Assembly: GCA_964385635.1 (NCBI GenBank)
Contig: CAYLPU010000061.1
Span: 1 to 30,056, forward strand
Direction of reading: 5' to 3'
Length of the DNA: 30,056 bases
Source of the DNA: CAYLPU01 sp964385635
GTDB lineage: Bacteria > Chloroflexota > Anaerolineae > B4-G1
Under the pieces are notes generated by a model, which worked only from the letters and a program-made list of their open reading frames with translations, was not told where the DNA came from and did not search any database. Shown here piece after piece: positions 6,370-13,864 of this stretch. Position 1 is the stretch's first letter; each line of letters starts with the position of its first letter. The position numbers were made by a program, and so were the translations under genes.

Positions 6370-7386
6370 ATGGATTTCAAACGAGTCGCGATCATCGGAA
6401 CAAACTACATCAGCATCTCCATCGCCCTGGGGTTGAAGGCGCAGAAAGAGCCGCCCGAGATCATCGGCTACGATGCCAGCACTGTGGCGGTTGACCTTGC
6501 GCGTGCCCACGGCGCTCTTGATCGGGTAGAGCGTAAGCCGGGCCGGGCATGTCGGGACGCCGACCTGGTCATTGTCGCCACGCCACTCTCCGCCATCCGC
6601 GAGACCTTCACCGCCATCGCGCCGCATCTCCAACCTGGCTGCTTTGTCACCGACATAGCGTGCCTCAAGGCGCCAGTGATGCGCTGGGCCGAGGAATTCC
6701 TGCCGAAGAACATCCTCTTCGTCGGCGGTCATCCCGTTCTCAACCCGGTCATCGCCGGCTTGGGGTCCCCGGAGCGGACGGAAGAGGCCAGCGCCGATCT
6801 GCTGAGGGAGGCACTGTACTGCTTTACCACCCCGGCCGGAACATCCGGTGCGGTGATCGATGCCTTCGCCGGACTGGCCAGGGCGCTCGAGGCCCATCCC
6901 TTCTTCGTTGACGTCACCGAGCACGACGGGCTGCATGCTGGTGTCGCGGGGCTGCCTGCCCTGCTGGCCATCGCGCTGCTGCGAGCCACCGTGGACACCC
7001 CCGGCTGGCAAGAGATGCGGAAGTTCACTGGCTATCGCTTCGCTATCGCCACCGAAGTCACCGATGACATACACGAGTGCTGTACCACTACCTTTCTCAA
7101 CCGCGAGAACGTCCTGCGCCGGATCAATGTCCTGCTGGGCGAACTGATATACCTGCGCGACCTGTTGACCCATGACGACGCGGAGGCGTTGGAGGAGGCC
7201 TTCGTCGCAGCCACCGAGGGACGGGAACGCTGGATCGCGGAACGGGAACAAGGCATGTGGAGCAAAGAACACGGTGTCAACATGGGACATACGCCTACCA
7301 CAGGCGAACGGATTGGGCAGATGTTCTTTGGCGGCAATATCGCCCGCCGGCTGGCGGAAGGGCCGGACCGCTCTCGCAAGAAATAG
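6370..7386 (+). CDS. Divergent prephenate/arogenate dehydrogenase-like protein
   Basis: A 338-aa protein with a TyrA-type layout: an N-terminal Rossmann fold (VAIIGTNYISISIALGL, residues about 6-22), DLVIVATPLSAIRE near 65-78, GGHPVLNPV near 121-129 retaining the TyrA active-site His, and a helical C-terminal domain with HDGLHAGVAGLP near 190-200. Two features depart from canonical TyrA: the dinucleotide loop reads GTNYIS instead of GxGLIG, and the SHLPH-type motif reads AGLPAL. It may therefore be a specialised dehydrogenase paralogue rather than the tyrosine enzyme. ATG at 6370 follows AAGGAG (6355-6360). The GT4 gene begins 36 nt downstream. Confidence 0.72.
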   Translation: MDFKRVAIIGTNYISISIALGLKAQKEPPEIIGYDASTVAVDLARAHGALDRVERKPGRACRDADLVIVATPLSAIRETFTAIAPHLQPGCFVTDIACLKAPVMRWAEEFLPKNILFVGGHPVLNPVIAGLGSPERTEEASADLLREALYCFTTPAGTSGAVIDAFAGLARALEAHPFFVDVTEHDGLHAGVAGLPALLAIALLRATVDTPGWQEMRKFTGYRFAIATEVTDDIHECCTTTFLNRENVLRRINVLLGELIYLRDLLTHDDAEALEEAFVAATEGRERWIAEREQGMWSKEHGVNMGHTPTTGERIGQMFFGGNIARRLAEGPDRSRKK

Positions 7387-7422
7387 CATCACGTCTCTAA
7401 TACCCCCGCCAGGCCAGATGCA

Positions 7423-8625
7423 TTGATTAAGACATATCGCATTTTGATGATCGCCCCCACCTCCTTCTTCCTCGACTACGGCTGCCACGTGCGCATTCTG
7501 GAGGAGGTGCGAGTGCTTCAAAAGATGGGCCACCAGGTCACCATCGTCACCTATTACCTGGGGCGCGACCTGCCCAACCTGGAGATTATACGCACCCGGC
7601 CCACACCCTGGCGTGCCGATTACGAAGTCGGCTCATCGCCGCACAAAATCGCCTTCGACGTCTTCCTGGGTTGGACCGGATCGAAGGTCGTGCTGCGCCG
7701 CCGCTTCGACATCATCCACGGTCACCTGCACGAGGGTGCGCTCATCGGCTACTTCTTGAGCCGGCTCCAGCGCATACCACTCGTGGCCGACCTGCAGGGT
7801 AGCATGACCAGCGAGATGGTGGACCATCACTTTCTCAACCCCGAAGGGATGTGGTATCGCTGGGCGCGACTGCTGGAACTGCGCATCGTCCACCTTCCAG
7901 ATGCCATCATCACCAGTACTCAATCAGGTGCTCACTTGCTAGAACGCGATTTCAACTGCAGCACCCGCCGCGTCTACCCGCTGCCGGATTGCGTCAACCT
8001 TGACTTCTTCCAACCGGGTGTGCTCGATCCTGGGGAGATTGCAGTCCGCAAGGCAGCCCTGGGCATCCCGCCCGGTCGTCCTGTCGTCGCCTACCTGGGG
8101 CTCCTGGCCGACTATCAGGGCACGTCGCTTCTCGTGCAGGCGGCGCAGATTCTCAAGCGGCGAGGAGTGGACGTGCATTTCCTGATCATGGGCTTCCCCG
8201 CCGTCTCCCACTACCAACAGATGGCATCCGACCTGGGAGTGAGCGACAGGGTCACTTTCACCGGCAAGGTGCCCTACGAGGAGGCCCCGGCCCACCTGGC
8301 GCTGGGCGACGTCGCCGTGGCCCCTAAACTCTCCGCTACCGAGGGGGCAGGCAAGATTCTAAACTACATGGCGATGACCCTGCCCACTGTCGCCTTCGAC
8401 ACTCCGGTCAGCCGGGAGTACCTGGGCAGGCTGGGGGCTTACGCCGGGCGAACCGGCGATCCGGCCGCTCTAGCCAACGCCATCGCCAGCCTGCTGCACG
8501 ACCCACAGCAACACGCCGAGCTGGGACGAAAACTGCGGGCGCGGGTCGCCCGCCACTTCTCCTGGGACCGGGCTGGGCGGCATCTGCTCGCCATCTACCG
8601 CGCCGTCCTCACACCGAAGACCTGA
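7423..8625 (+). CDS. Glycosyltransferase, GT4 family
   Basis: A 400-aa GT-B glycosyltransferase. The N-terminal acceptor domain begins YRILMIAPTSFFLDYGCHVR. The donor domain includes PVVAYLGLLADYQGTSLL near 223-240, VTFTGKVPYEEAP near 286-298 and a degenerate EX7E region (SATEGAGKILNYMAMTLPTV, where E and the GAGKIL glycine-rich turn are conserved). It probably transfers a sugar from a nucleotide-sugar donor during glycan assembly. TTG at 7423 is the only start that keeps the N-terminal strand intact; the ribosome site is weak. It is followed by an ABC-2 permease 10 nt downstream, which suggests surface polysaccharide synthesis and export. Confidence 0.85.
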   Translation: MIKTYRILMIAPTSFFLDYGCHVRILEEVRVLQKMGHQVTIVTYYLGRDLPNLEIIRTRPTPWRADYEVGSSPHKIAFDVFLGWTGSKVVLRRRFDIIHGHLHEGALIGYFLSRLQRIPLVADLQGSMTSEMVDHHFLNPEGMWYRWARLLELRIVHLPDAIITSTQSGAHLLERDFNCSTRRVYPLPDCVNLDFFQPGVLDPGEIAVRKAALGIPPGRPVVAYLGLLADYQGTSLLVQAAQILKRRGVDVHFLIMGFPAVSHYQQMASDLGVSDRVTFTGKVPYEEAPAHLALGDVAVAPKLSATEGAGKILNYMAMTLPTVAFDTPVSREYLGRLGAYAGRTGDPAALANAIASLLHDPQQHAELGRKLRARVARHFSWDRAGRHLLAIYRAVLTPKT

Positions 8626-8635
8626 GGGAGGGTGT

Positions 8636-9451
8636 ATGGAAATCCTGCATCACTTGCGCGAACTCTGGCAATATCGGGAGTTGATCCGTAACCTGGTCGT
8701 GCGCGACCTGAAAGTGCGCTACAGAAGTTCTGTCCTGGGTATTGCCTGGTCCTGGCTCAACCCGCTGCTGCTGATGATCGTCTACACCGTCTTTTTCACC
8801 ATTTTCTTGCGCGACTCCAGCATCGCTCATTACCCCGTTTTCCTTCTGTGTGGGCTGCTGTCCTGGAACTTCTTCAGTGACTCGGTTCTTCAGGCCACTG
8901 GCTGCATTATCGGCAACGCTCATCTGATCAAGAAGGTCTACTTCCCCCGCGAGGTACTCCCCATCTCCATCGTGCTGGCCAACCTGGTCAACCTCCTTAT
9001 CGCCCTGCCCATCTTCTTCATTCTAGCGCTTGTCTCCGGCGCATCGCTGACCTGGTCGGCGCTACTCCTGCCGGTCATCATTCTGATCCAGGTGGCCTTT
9101 ATTATAGGGCTGGCGCTCCTTCTCTCCACTCTTAACGTTTTTTACCGGGACACCCAGCACATTCTGAGCGTGATCATGCTGGCCTGGTTCTTCCTCACGC
9201 CCGTGTTCTATCCCATAGGGACAGTTCCGCAGGAGGTCAACGTGTTAGGAGTCACATTCAACGCCCAACTCTGGCTGCGCCGCCTGAACCCGATGGCCTC
9301 TATCATTGCCTCCTACCGCGACCTACTCTACCACGGTGCGCCTACGGGCCTCGATTTCCTGTTGCGCACTGCTGTCACCGCGCTAATTGTGCTCGTCGCT
9401 GGCTACCTGGTGTTTCTGCGCTACAGCGTCCGCTTCGGCGAGGAGGTGTAA
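8636..9451 (+). CDS. ABC-2 polysaccharide/teichoic acid export permease
   Basis: A 271-aa membrane protein of the Wzm/TagG/KpsM family. The amphipathic N-terminus (LWQYRELIRNLVVRDLKVRY) precedes SSVLGIAWSWLNPLL and about six membrane helices; the loop LNVFYRDTQHI and the FYPIGTVP segment are typical of the family. It would form the membrane pore for glycan export driven by a Wzt/TagH ATPase. No ATPase gene follows: the next 97 nt hold a truncated repeat element and then priA, so the ATPase is either elsewhere or was lost. ATG at 8636 has GGGAGGG just upstream. Confidence 0.92.
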   Translation: MEILHHLRELWQYRELIRNLVVRDLKVRYRSSVLGIAWSWLNPLLLMIVYTVFFTIFLRDSSIAHYPVFLLCGLLSWNFFSDSVLQATGCIIGNAHLIKKVYFPREVLPISIVLANLVNLLIALPIFFILALVSGASLTWSALLLPVIILIQVAFIIGLALLLSTLNVFYRDTQHILSVIMLAWFFLTPVFYPIGTVPQEVNVLGVTFNAQLWLRRLNPMASIIASYRDLLYHGAPTGLDFLLRTAVTALIVLVAGYLVFLRYSVRFGEEV

Positions 9452-9459
9452 TAGCCGCC

Positions 9460-9521
9460 TGCGTTGATCCGTGTCCCATTTATCTGCCTGTGTTGTCAAA
9501 AAAGAAGTTCTTAAACTACCC
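9460..9521. repeat. Truncated copy of the 20419-20565 MITE (right half)
   Basis: The bases from TGCGTTGATCCGTGTCCCAT through TTCTTAAACTACC match the right half of the element at 20508-20563 with few differences. The left half and left terminal repeat are missing. It starts 8 nt after the permease stop. Confidence 0.75.
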
Positions 9522-9548
9522 CAGTTAGTGGTAAGGTAGTGAACCTGG

Positions 9549-12095
9549 ATGGAAGCCTGTTCATTTGTCGAGATGGTTGTTCTATCGCCGGTCGAGCCGC
9601 CGGCGCCAGGCGCAGTCGCGCCGTCCTTCACCTACCACTTGCCGGACGAACTGCAAGGCCGTCTGACGGCGGGTTCCCTCGCCGTCGTCCCCTTCGGCCC
9701 CCGGCGGCTCTATGGCATCGTCGTCGCCCTCAGCGACGAGTCCCCCGTCCCTAAGACCCGCCCGGTCGAAGCGCTGGTGGACCCCGAGCCCGTCCTCACA
9801 CCAGCCCAGATTACGCTGGCCCGCTGGATGAGCCGCGAGTATCTGGCTCCACTCTGGAGGTGCTTGACGTTGATGCTGCCACCAGGCATGGTGGGCTACG
9901 CCGACGTGCAGGTCGCATTGGACGAAAAGGCCAGGCCGGAGGATGCGCGAACCGTGACCCAGGAGCAGTTGTTTAGAGTGCTGGACCGCCGGGGCACGCT
10001 GCGCGGCCGGCAACTGGACCGTGTACTGCCCCGCCAGCAGTGGCGTCGTGCTGCACACCAACTAGCCCGCCGGGGCCTCGTCGTCAAATCTCCACTCCTG
10101 GCCCCGCCGCGTGCCCGTCCTAAACAGGTGCGCACGGTTGAATGGGTAGCCCGCGACGTTGACACAGACGCAGCACTGGCTGGATTGAAGAGCAAATGTT
10201 ACGCGGCCATCGTCAAGTTTCTCCGCGCCGAGCGCGGCCCGGTGGACATCAGTTGGGTCTACGCTGAGGCCGGCTGCACGCACTATCATCTTAAAAAACT
10301 GGCCCAGCGAGACCTCGTCGCCTTCGACACTGAGGAAGTCTGGCGAGACCCGCTGGCTGACGAAACCTTCGTCCCCGACATCGCTCCCCACCTGACGTCC
10401 GACCAGGCTGCTGTGTGGGACGTTGTGCAATCCGCAATCCGCAATCCACAATCCGCAATCTTCCTGCTCCACGGCGTGACCGGATCGGGCAAGACAGAGA
10501 TCTACCTTCGTGCCGTGGCAGAGGTACTTGCGCGAGGCCAGCAGGCCATCGCGCTTGTGCCCGAAATCAGCCTGACACCGCAGGCCGCACACCGTTTTGG
10601 AGCGCGTTTCGGCCGGCGCATCGCCATCCTACACAGCGCGCTCACCGACGGTGAACGGTACGACACGTGGCGCCGTGTACGCGCCGGCCTGGTAGACGTC
10701 GTCCTCGGCCCACGCTCGGCTCTCTTTTCCCCGCTTCCGTCGCTGGGGTTGGTCGTCCTGGACGAGGAGCACGACGACAGTTACAAGCAGGACGGGCCGA
10801 TCCCCCGCTACCATGCCCGCGACGTAGCGCTCGAACTGGCCCGCTTGACCGGCGCGACAGTTATTCTCGGCTCCGCCACCCCCAGTCTGGAATCTTACCA
10901 CAGTGCGTTGCGTGGTGAGTTCACGCTGCTGGAGATGCCACGCCGCATCATGGGCCACACCTGTCGCCTGCGCGACCTCCAGGCCCGTTACCAAGTTCCT
11001 CACGTCCACTACCAGGCCCTGCGCGACGGTTCCGCCGAGACCCACCACTTTACTGCTAAATATATGGACCTGCCACCGGTGCAGATCGTGGATCTGCGCG
11101 CTGAACTGCGTGCCAGCAACCGCTCCATTTTCAGCCGTGCTCTCCAGCGCGCGATGGACGAAGCCTTGGGGCGGGGCGAGCAGGTCATCCTCTTCCTCAA
11201 CCGGCGCGGAACTGCCACCTTCGTCCTCTGCCGCGACTGCGGCTACGTCCCGCGCTGCCCGCGCTGCGACACCCCATTGACCTACCACGGCCCCCGCACC
11301 CGCCTGGTCTGTCATCACTGCAACCACCGCGAGCCCCAGCCCGACCATTGTCCCGACTGTGGAGGCACGCGCATCCGCTACTTCGGTCTGGGCACCGAGG
11401 GGGTGGAACAAGCGGTACACCGGCGCTGGCCCGACGTCCGCACCCTGCGCTGGGACCGCGACACCGCCCGCAACCACGCCGCTCACGCCGCCATCCTTCA
11501 TCTTTTTAGCACCGGGTTGGCCCACGTGCTCGTCGGCACGCAGATGATCGCCAAGGGACTCGACCTGCCGCTGGTGACCGTCGTCGGTGTCATCTCGGCC
11601 GACACGGCGCTTAATTTGCCCGACCTCCGCTCCGGTGAGCGCACATTCCAGTTGCTGACCCAGGTTGCCGGGCGAGCGGGGCGAGGACTGCTGGGCGGGC
11701 GGGTCATTCTCCAGACCTACCATCCCGATCACTACGCGGTCACCGCCGCCGCCACCCACGACTACGCCGGGTTCGCCGCTCGTGAACTGGCCTTCCGCCG
11801 CGAACAGGGCTACCCACCCTACCGTCGCCTGGCGAAACTGGTCTACGAGGACCCCAGTCCCTCCCGCGCCCGGTCCGAGGCCGAAGCGCTGGCGGAGGCC
11901 TTGCGCGACGCGTTGGCATGGCGGGGGCTCCCCGCGACGGACCTGCTCGGTCCTGCACCTCCCTTCTTCGCCCGACTGCGAGGCCGCTACCGCTGGCAGA
12001 TACTCCTGCGCCACTCCGACCCCGCCGAGTTCCTCCGTGCCGTCCAAATCCCCCCTGGCTGGCGCGTGGACGTGGACCCGGTGAGCGTGCTGTAG
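9549..12095 (+). CDS. priA: Primosomal protein N' (PriA helicase)
   Basis: An 848-aa replication-restart helicase that reloads the replisome at stalled forks. The N-terminal DNA-binding domain contains FTYHLP...LTAGSLAVVPFGPR. The helicase core has Walker A GVTGSGKT (about 309-316) and the DEEH box (about 404-408). Four zinc-binding CxxC pairs follow (CRDCGYVPRCPRC and CHHC...CPDC, about 560-610), then GTQMIAKGLD and QVAGRAGR. Two insertions stand out: a 33-bp heptanucleotide array in frame just before Walker A (residues about 294-304), and about 50 residues between LLEMPRRI and LPPVQIVD. ATG at 9549; Met10 is an alternative start. The last 13 codons are duplicated at 13774-13812. Confidence 0.95.
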   Translation: MEACSFVEMVVLSPVEPPAPGAVAPSFTYHLPDELQGRLTAGSLAVVPFGPRRLYGIVVALSDESPVPKTRPVEALVDPEPVLTPAQITLARWMSREYLAPLWRCLTLMLPPGMVGYADVQVALDEKARPEDARTVTQEQLFRVLDRRGTLRGRQLDRVLPRQQWRRAAHQLARRGLVVKSPLLAPPRARPKQVRTVEWVARDVDTDAALAGLKSKCYAAIVKFLRAERGPVDISWVYAEAGCTHYHLKKLAQRDLVAFDTEEVWRDPLADETFVPDIAPHLTSDQAAVWDVVQSAIRNPQSAIFLLHGVTGSGKTEIYLRAVAEVLARGQQAIALVPEISLTPQAAHRFGARFGRRIAILHSALTDGERYDTWRRVRAGLVDVVLGPRSALFSPLPSLGLVVLDEEHDDSYKQDGPIPRYHARDVALELARLTGATVILGSATPSLESYHSALRGEFTLLEMPRRIMGHTCRLRDLQARYQVPHVHYQALRDGSAETHHFTAKYMDLPPVQIVDLRAELRASNRSIFSRALQRAMDEALGRGEQVILFLNRRGTATFVLCRDCGYVPRCPRCDTPLTYHGPRTRLVCHHCNHREPQPDHCPDCGGTRIRYFGLGTEGVEQAVHRRWPDVRTLRWDRDTARNHAAHAAILHLFSTGLAHVLVGTQMIAKGLDLPLVTVVGVISADTALNLPDLRSGERTFQLLTQVAGRAGRGLLGGRVILQTYHPDHYAVTAAATHDYAGFAARELAFRREQGYPPYRRLAKLVYEDPSPSRARSEAEALAEALRDALAWRGLPATDLLGPAPPFFARLRGRYRWQILLRHSDPAEFLRAVQIPPGWRVDVDPVSVL
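10428..10460 (+). repeat. In-frame heptanucleotide array within priA
   Basis: CAATCCG, CAATCCG, CAATCCA, CAATCCG and CAATC are tandem, 33 bp in all, and translate as a SAIRNPQSAI stretch between the DVVQ helix and the FLLHG strand leading into Walker A. The length is a multiple of 3, so the frame is kept. Confidence 0.8.
12057..12095 (+). repeat. Direct repeat, copy 1: priA 3' terminus
   Basis: The last 39 bp of priA, stop codon included, recur at 13774-13812 with 36 of 39 bases identical. The three differences are all transitions. The copies bracket the abiEi-abiEii module. Confidence 0.85.
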
Positions 12096-12105
12096 CATCG
12101 TCTAC

Positions 12106-12134
12106 TTGACCACATTGCATTTTTGGTGTATGAT
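12106..12134 (+). promoter_or_regulatory. Promoter of abiEi-abiEii
   Basis: TTGACC (12106-12111) and TATGAT (12129-12134) are separated by exactly 17 bp. The predicted start near 12141 excludes the upstream TTG and supports ATG 12168 as the abiEi start. Confidence 0.7.
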
Positions 12135-12167
12135 ATTCCTGTGGTACAGGATTATCGCACCTCAGAA

Positions 12168-12986
12168 ATGCATACCGTGCGACCCAGTTTGGGCAGCATC
12201 GAAGGACACATCCTTTCCACCCTCGACCTGGAAGAGATCGCTATCCTGAACATAGGGCAGCATCGGGGTCTCTTCCCCGACCTGAACGACACTGCCTGGC
12301 GGCACGCTATTGAACGGTTGACCGCCAAGGGGTGGCTGGAGCCCATCCGGCGCGGCCGCTACCTAGTCGTGCCCCGCGCCGGAGTGATGGGTTGGGAAGA
12401 GCACCCCTTTCTCGTCGCCGCTGCTATCGCCACCTACGACTACTATGTCTCTTTCTGGAGCGCTCTAGTCCATTACGGCCTGACCGAGCAGCGGCCCCGC
12501 GTGGTCTACATCGCCCAATCGAAGGGGTACAGCACCGAGCACAGATTCAAACACTGGCGCTACCGCATCGTGCGGCTGTCTCCCAAACGCTTCTTCGGCC
12601 GGCGCGAAGAGATGATCCGTAATCACTCGGTCTGGCTGGCCAAGCCGGAGAAAGCACTCCTGGATTCGCTCTACCAGGAACAGTACGGCGGTGGCATCGT
12701 CGAAATCGCGAAGGCTCTCGCCCGCGCTGCGGAGCGCATAGATACCATTCACCTTACCGACTACGCGGTGCAGATGGATAGCAACGCTCTCTGTCGCCGT
12801 CTAGGATACCTGATGGAGATGGTCGGCCTGCCGGACGCGGAGCGGCTGCATCCCCATCTGGGGCGCACGCCCCAGGTCTACCTCTCGCGGCTGCTTCCCA
12901 AGCAACCGGCCTTCTTCGATAAGCGTTGGCGGCTATACGTCAACATCACCCGGGAGGATTTGCTCTCATGGCGCGAGACCTGGTGA
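12168..12986 (+). CDS. abiEi: AbiEi-type antitoxin / transcriptional regulator
   Basis: A 272-aa protein with the layout of the AbiEi antitoxins of type IV toxin-antitoxin systems: an N-terminal winged-helix segment (RHAIERLTAKGWLEPIRRGR, near 41-60) and a C-terminal domain with FLVAAAIATYDYYVSFWSAL near 79-98 and the KPEKALLDSLYQ segment. AbiEi normally represses its own operon and blocks the toxin without direct binding. I prefer ATG 12168 because the promoter lies over the longer frame (TTG 12123). abiEii starts inside its last codons (19-bp overlap), so the pair is translationally coupled. The pair sits between two copies of the priA tail, which suggests acquisition as a cassette. Confidence 0.85.
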   Translation: MHTVRPSLGSIEGHILSTLDLEEIAILNIGQHRGLFPDLNDTAWRHAIERLTAKGWLEPIRRGRYLVVPRAGVMGWEEHPFLVAAAIATYDYYVSFWSALVHYGLTEQRPRVVYIAQSKGYSTEHRFKHWRYRIVRLSPKRFFGRREEMIRNHSVWLAKPEKALLDSLYQEQYGGGIVEIAKALARAAERIDTIHLTDYAVQMDSNALCRRLGYLMEMVGLPDAERLHPHLGRTPQVYLSRLLPKQPAFFDKRWRLYVNITREDLLSWRETW

Positions 12987-13801
12987 TGCTCAGTTACGCC
13001 CGGTTAGTGCAACTGGCTGCCGAGTGCGGTGTGCCGGTGGATTACCTGGAGCGTGATTACGTCTTGACCATCGTCCTGGGCCAGATTGCACGCACACCAG
13101 AATTGGGCGACCAACTGGTGCTCAAAGGGGGCCTGGCATTGCACCATATCTACAGCAGCCAGCGCATGTCGGTGGATATGGACTTCACTGCCGAGCGTCG
13201 TCTTGACCCCGGCCTGCTGTGCGATGCCGTCGAGTCCATTCGTGCCCTCCGCATGCGTATGCCTCAGACTATTGGCCCAACTCGACACTCTCTCACCCTG
13301 ACACCGGTGACCTACATCGGCCCCAGGGGAGTGGCAAGCCACTTCGATATCGAGATCAGTTATCGCGAATCGGTCATCCTGTCACCCCGCGTAGTGCCTT
13401 TTGTCAGCCCATTCTGCGACCCGTTTGACGTGCGGGTGATGCAGATCGAGGAGATCGTGGCCGAGAAGATGAGAGCCCTATACCAACGAGCCAAGCCCGG
13501 TGACCTGTACGATCTGTTCTTCATCCTCGATAATCCTACCTTGAACTGTGACCTGGGACAGACCAGCCGGCTCTTGCCGACCAAGTTTGCCCTCGTCGCT
13601 GGCAACAAGTGGCGGCGGGCTCGCTTCTTCAAGCGGCTGGAAGAACGCGCGGCACAGATTGAGACACTGTGGGAATCGGCCTTGGCCGACGTGATACTTG
13701 GTGAACTCCCCCCCCCTCGACGACGCCATCGCAGCTGTTCAGCGCCGCTTGCACCGTCTGCCCAGATAGTGCAGGCTGGCGCGTGGGCGTGGACCCGGTG
13801 A
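12968..13801 (+). CDS. abiEii: AbiEii-type nucleotidyltransferase toxin, 3' frameshift
   Basis: A toxin of the AbiEii/AbiGii nucleotidyltransferase family, which inactivates cellular targets (tRNA in characterised members) by adding nucleotides. Motifs: LVLKGGLALHHIY followed by MSVDMDF (metal-binding DxD, about 53-60), DIEISYRE near 128 and EIVAEKMRALYQRAKPGDLYDL near 163-184. ATG 12968 has GGGAGG (12952-12957) upstream. After residue ~247 a run of nine C (13708-13716) throws the frame into an unlike tail ending at 13801. With eight C the frame would read ELPPLDDAIAAVQRRLHRLP and stop at 13769, a plausible native end. The catalytic region is intact either way. Slippage or a base error could be responsible. 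Confidence 0.82.
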   Translation: MARDLVMLSYARLVQLAAECGVPVDYLERDYVLTIVLGQIARTPELGDQLVLKGGLALHHIYSSQRMSVDMDFTAERRLDPGLLCDAVESIRALRMRMPQTIGPTRHSLTLTPVTYIGPRGVASHFDIEISYRESVILSPRVVPFVSPFCDPFDVRVMQIEEIVAEKMRALYQRAKPGDLYDLFFILDNPTLNCDLGQTSRLLPTKFALVAGNKWRRARFFKRLEERAAQIETLWESALADVILGELPPPRRRHRSCSAPLAPSAQIVQAGAWAWTR

Positions 13802-13812
13802 GCGCGCTGTGG
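13774..13812 (+). repeat. Direct repeat, copy 2: displaced priA tail
   Basis: A second copy of the priA terminal codons follows abiEii, read in a frame that gives GWRVGVDPVSAL and a TGG where priA has its TAG stop. It overlaps the frameshifted end of abiEii. Confidence 0.85.
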
Positions 13813-13828
13813 TGCTGCAGATGCAGAG

Positions 13829-13857
13829 TTGCCTTTATTGCGTTTCTGATGTACGAT
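13829..13857 (+). promoter_or_regulatory. Promoter of the metallopeptidase gene; likely leaderless
   Basis: TTGCCT (13829-13834), 17 bp, TACGAT (13852-13857). The expected transcription start coincides with the ATG at 13865, and there is no ribosome binding site (only TCCTCCT precedes it), so the mRNA is probably leaderless. Confidence 0.5.
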
Positions 13858-13864
13858 TCCTCCT

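Noticed and set aside
10629..12098. Long minus-strand frame opposite priA
   Set aside because: It is the antisense shadow of a high-GC gene with clear PriA motifs on the plus strand.
12123..12167. N-terminal extension of AbiEi from TTG 12123
   Set aside because: A TTGACC-17-TATGAT promoter covers it, so it lies upstream of or at the transcription start.
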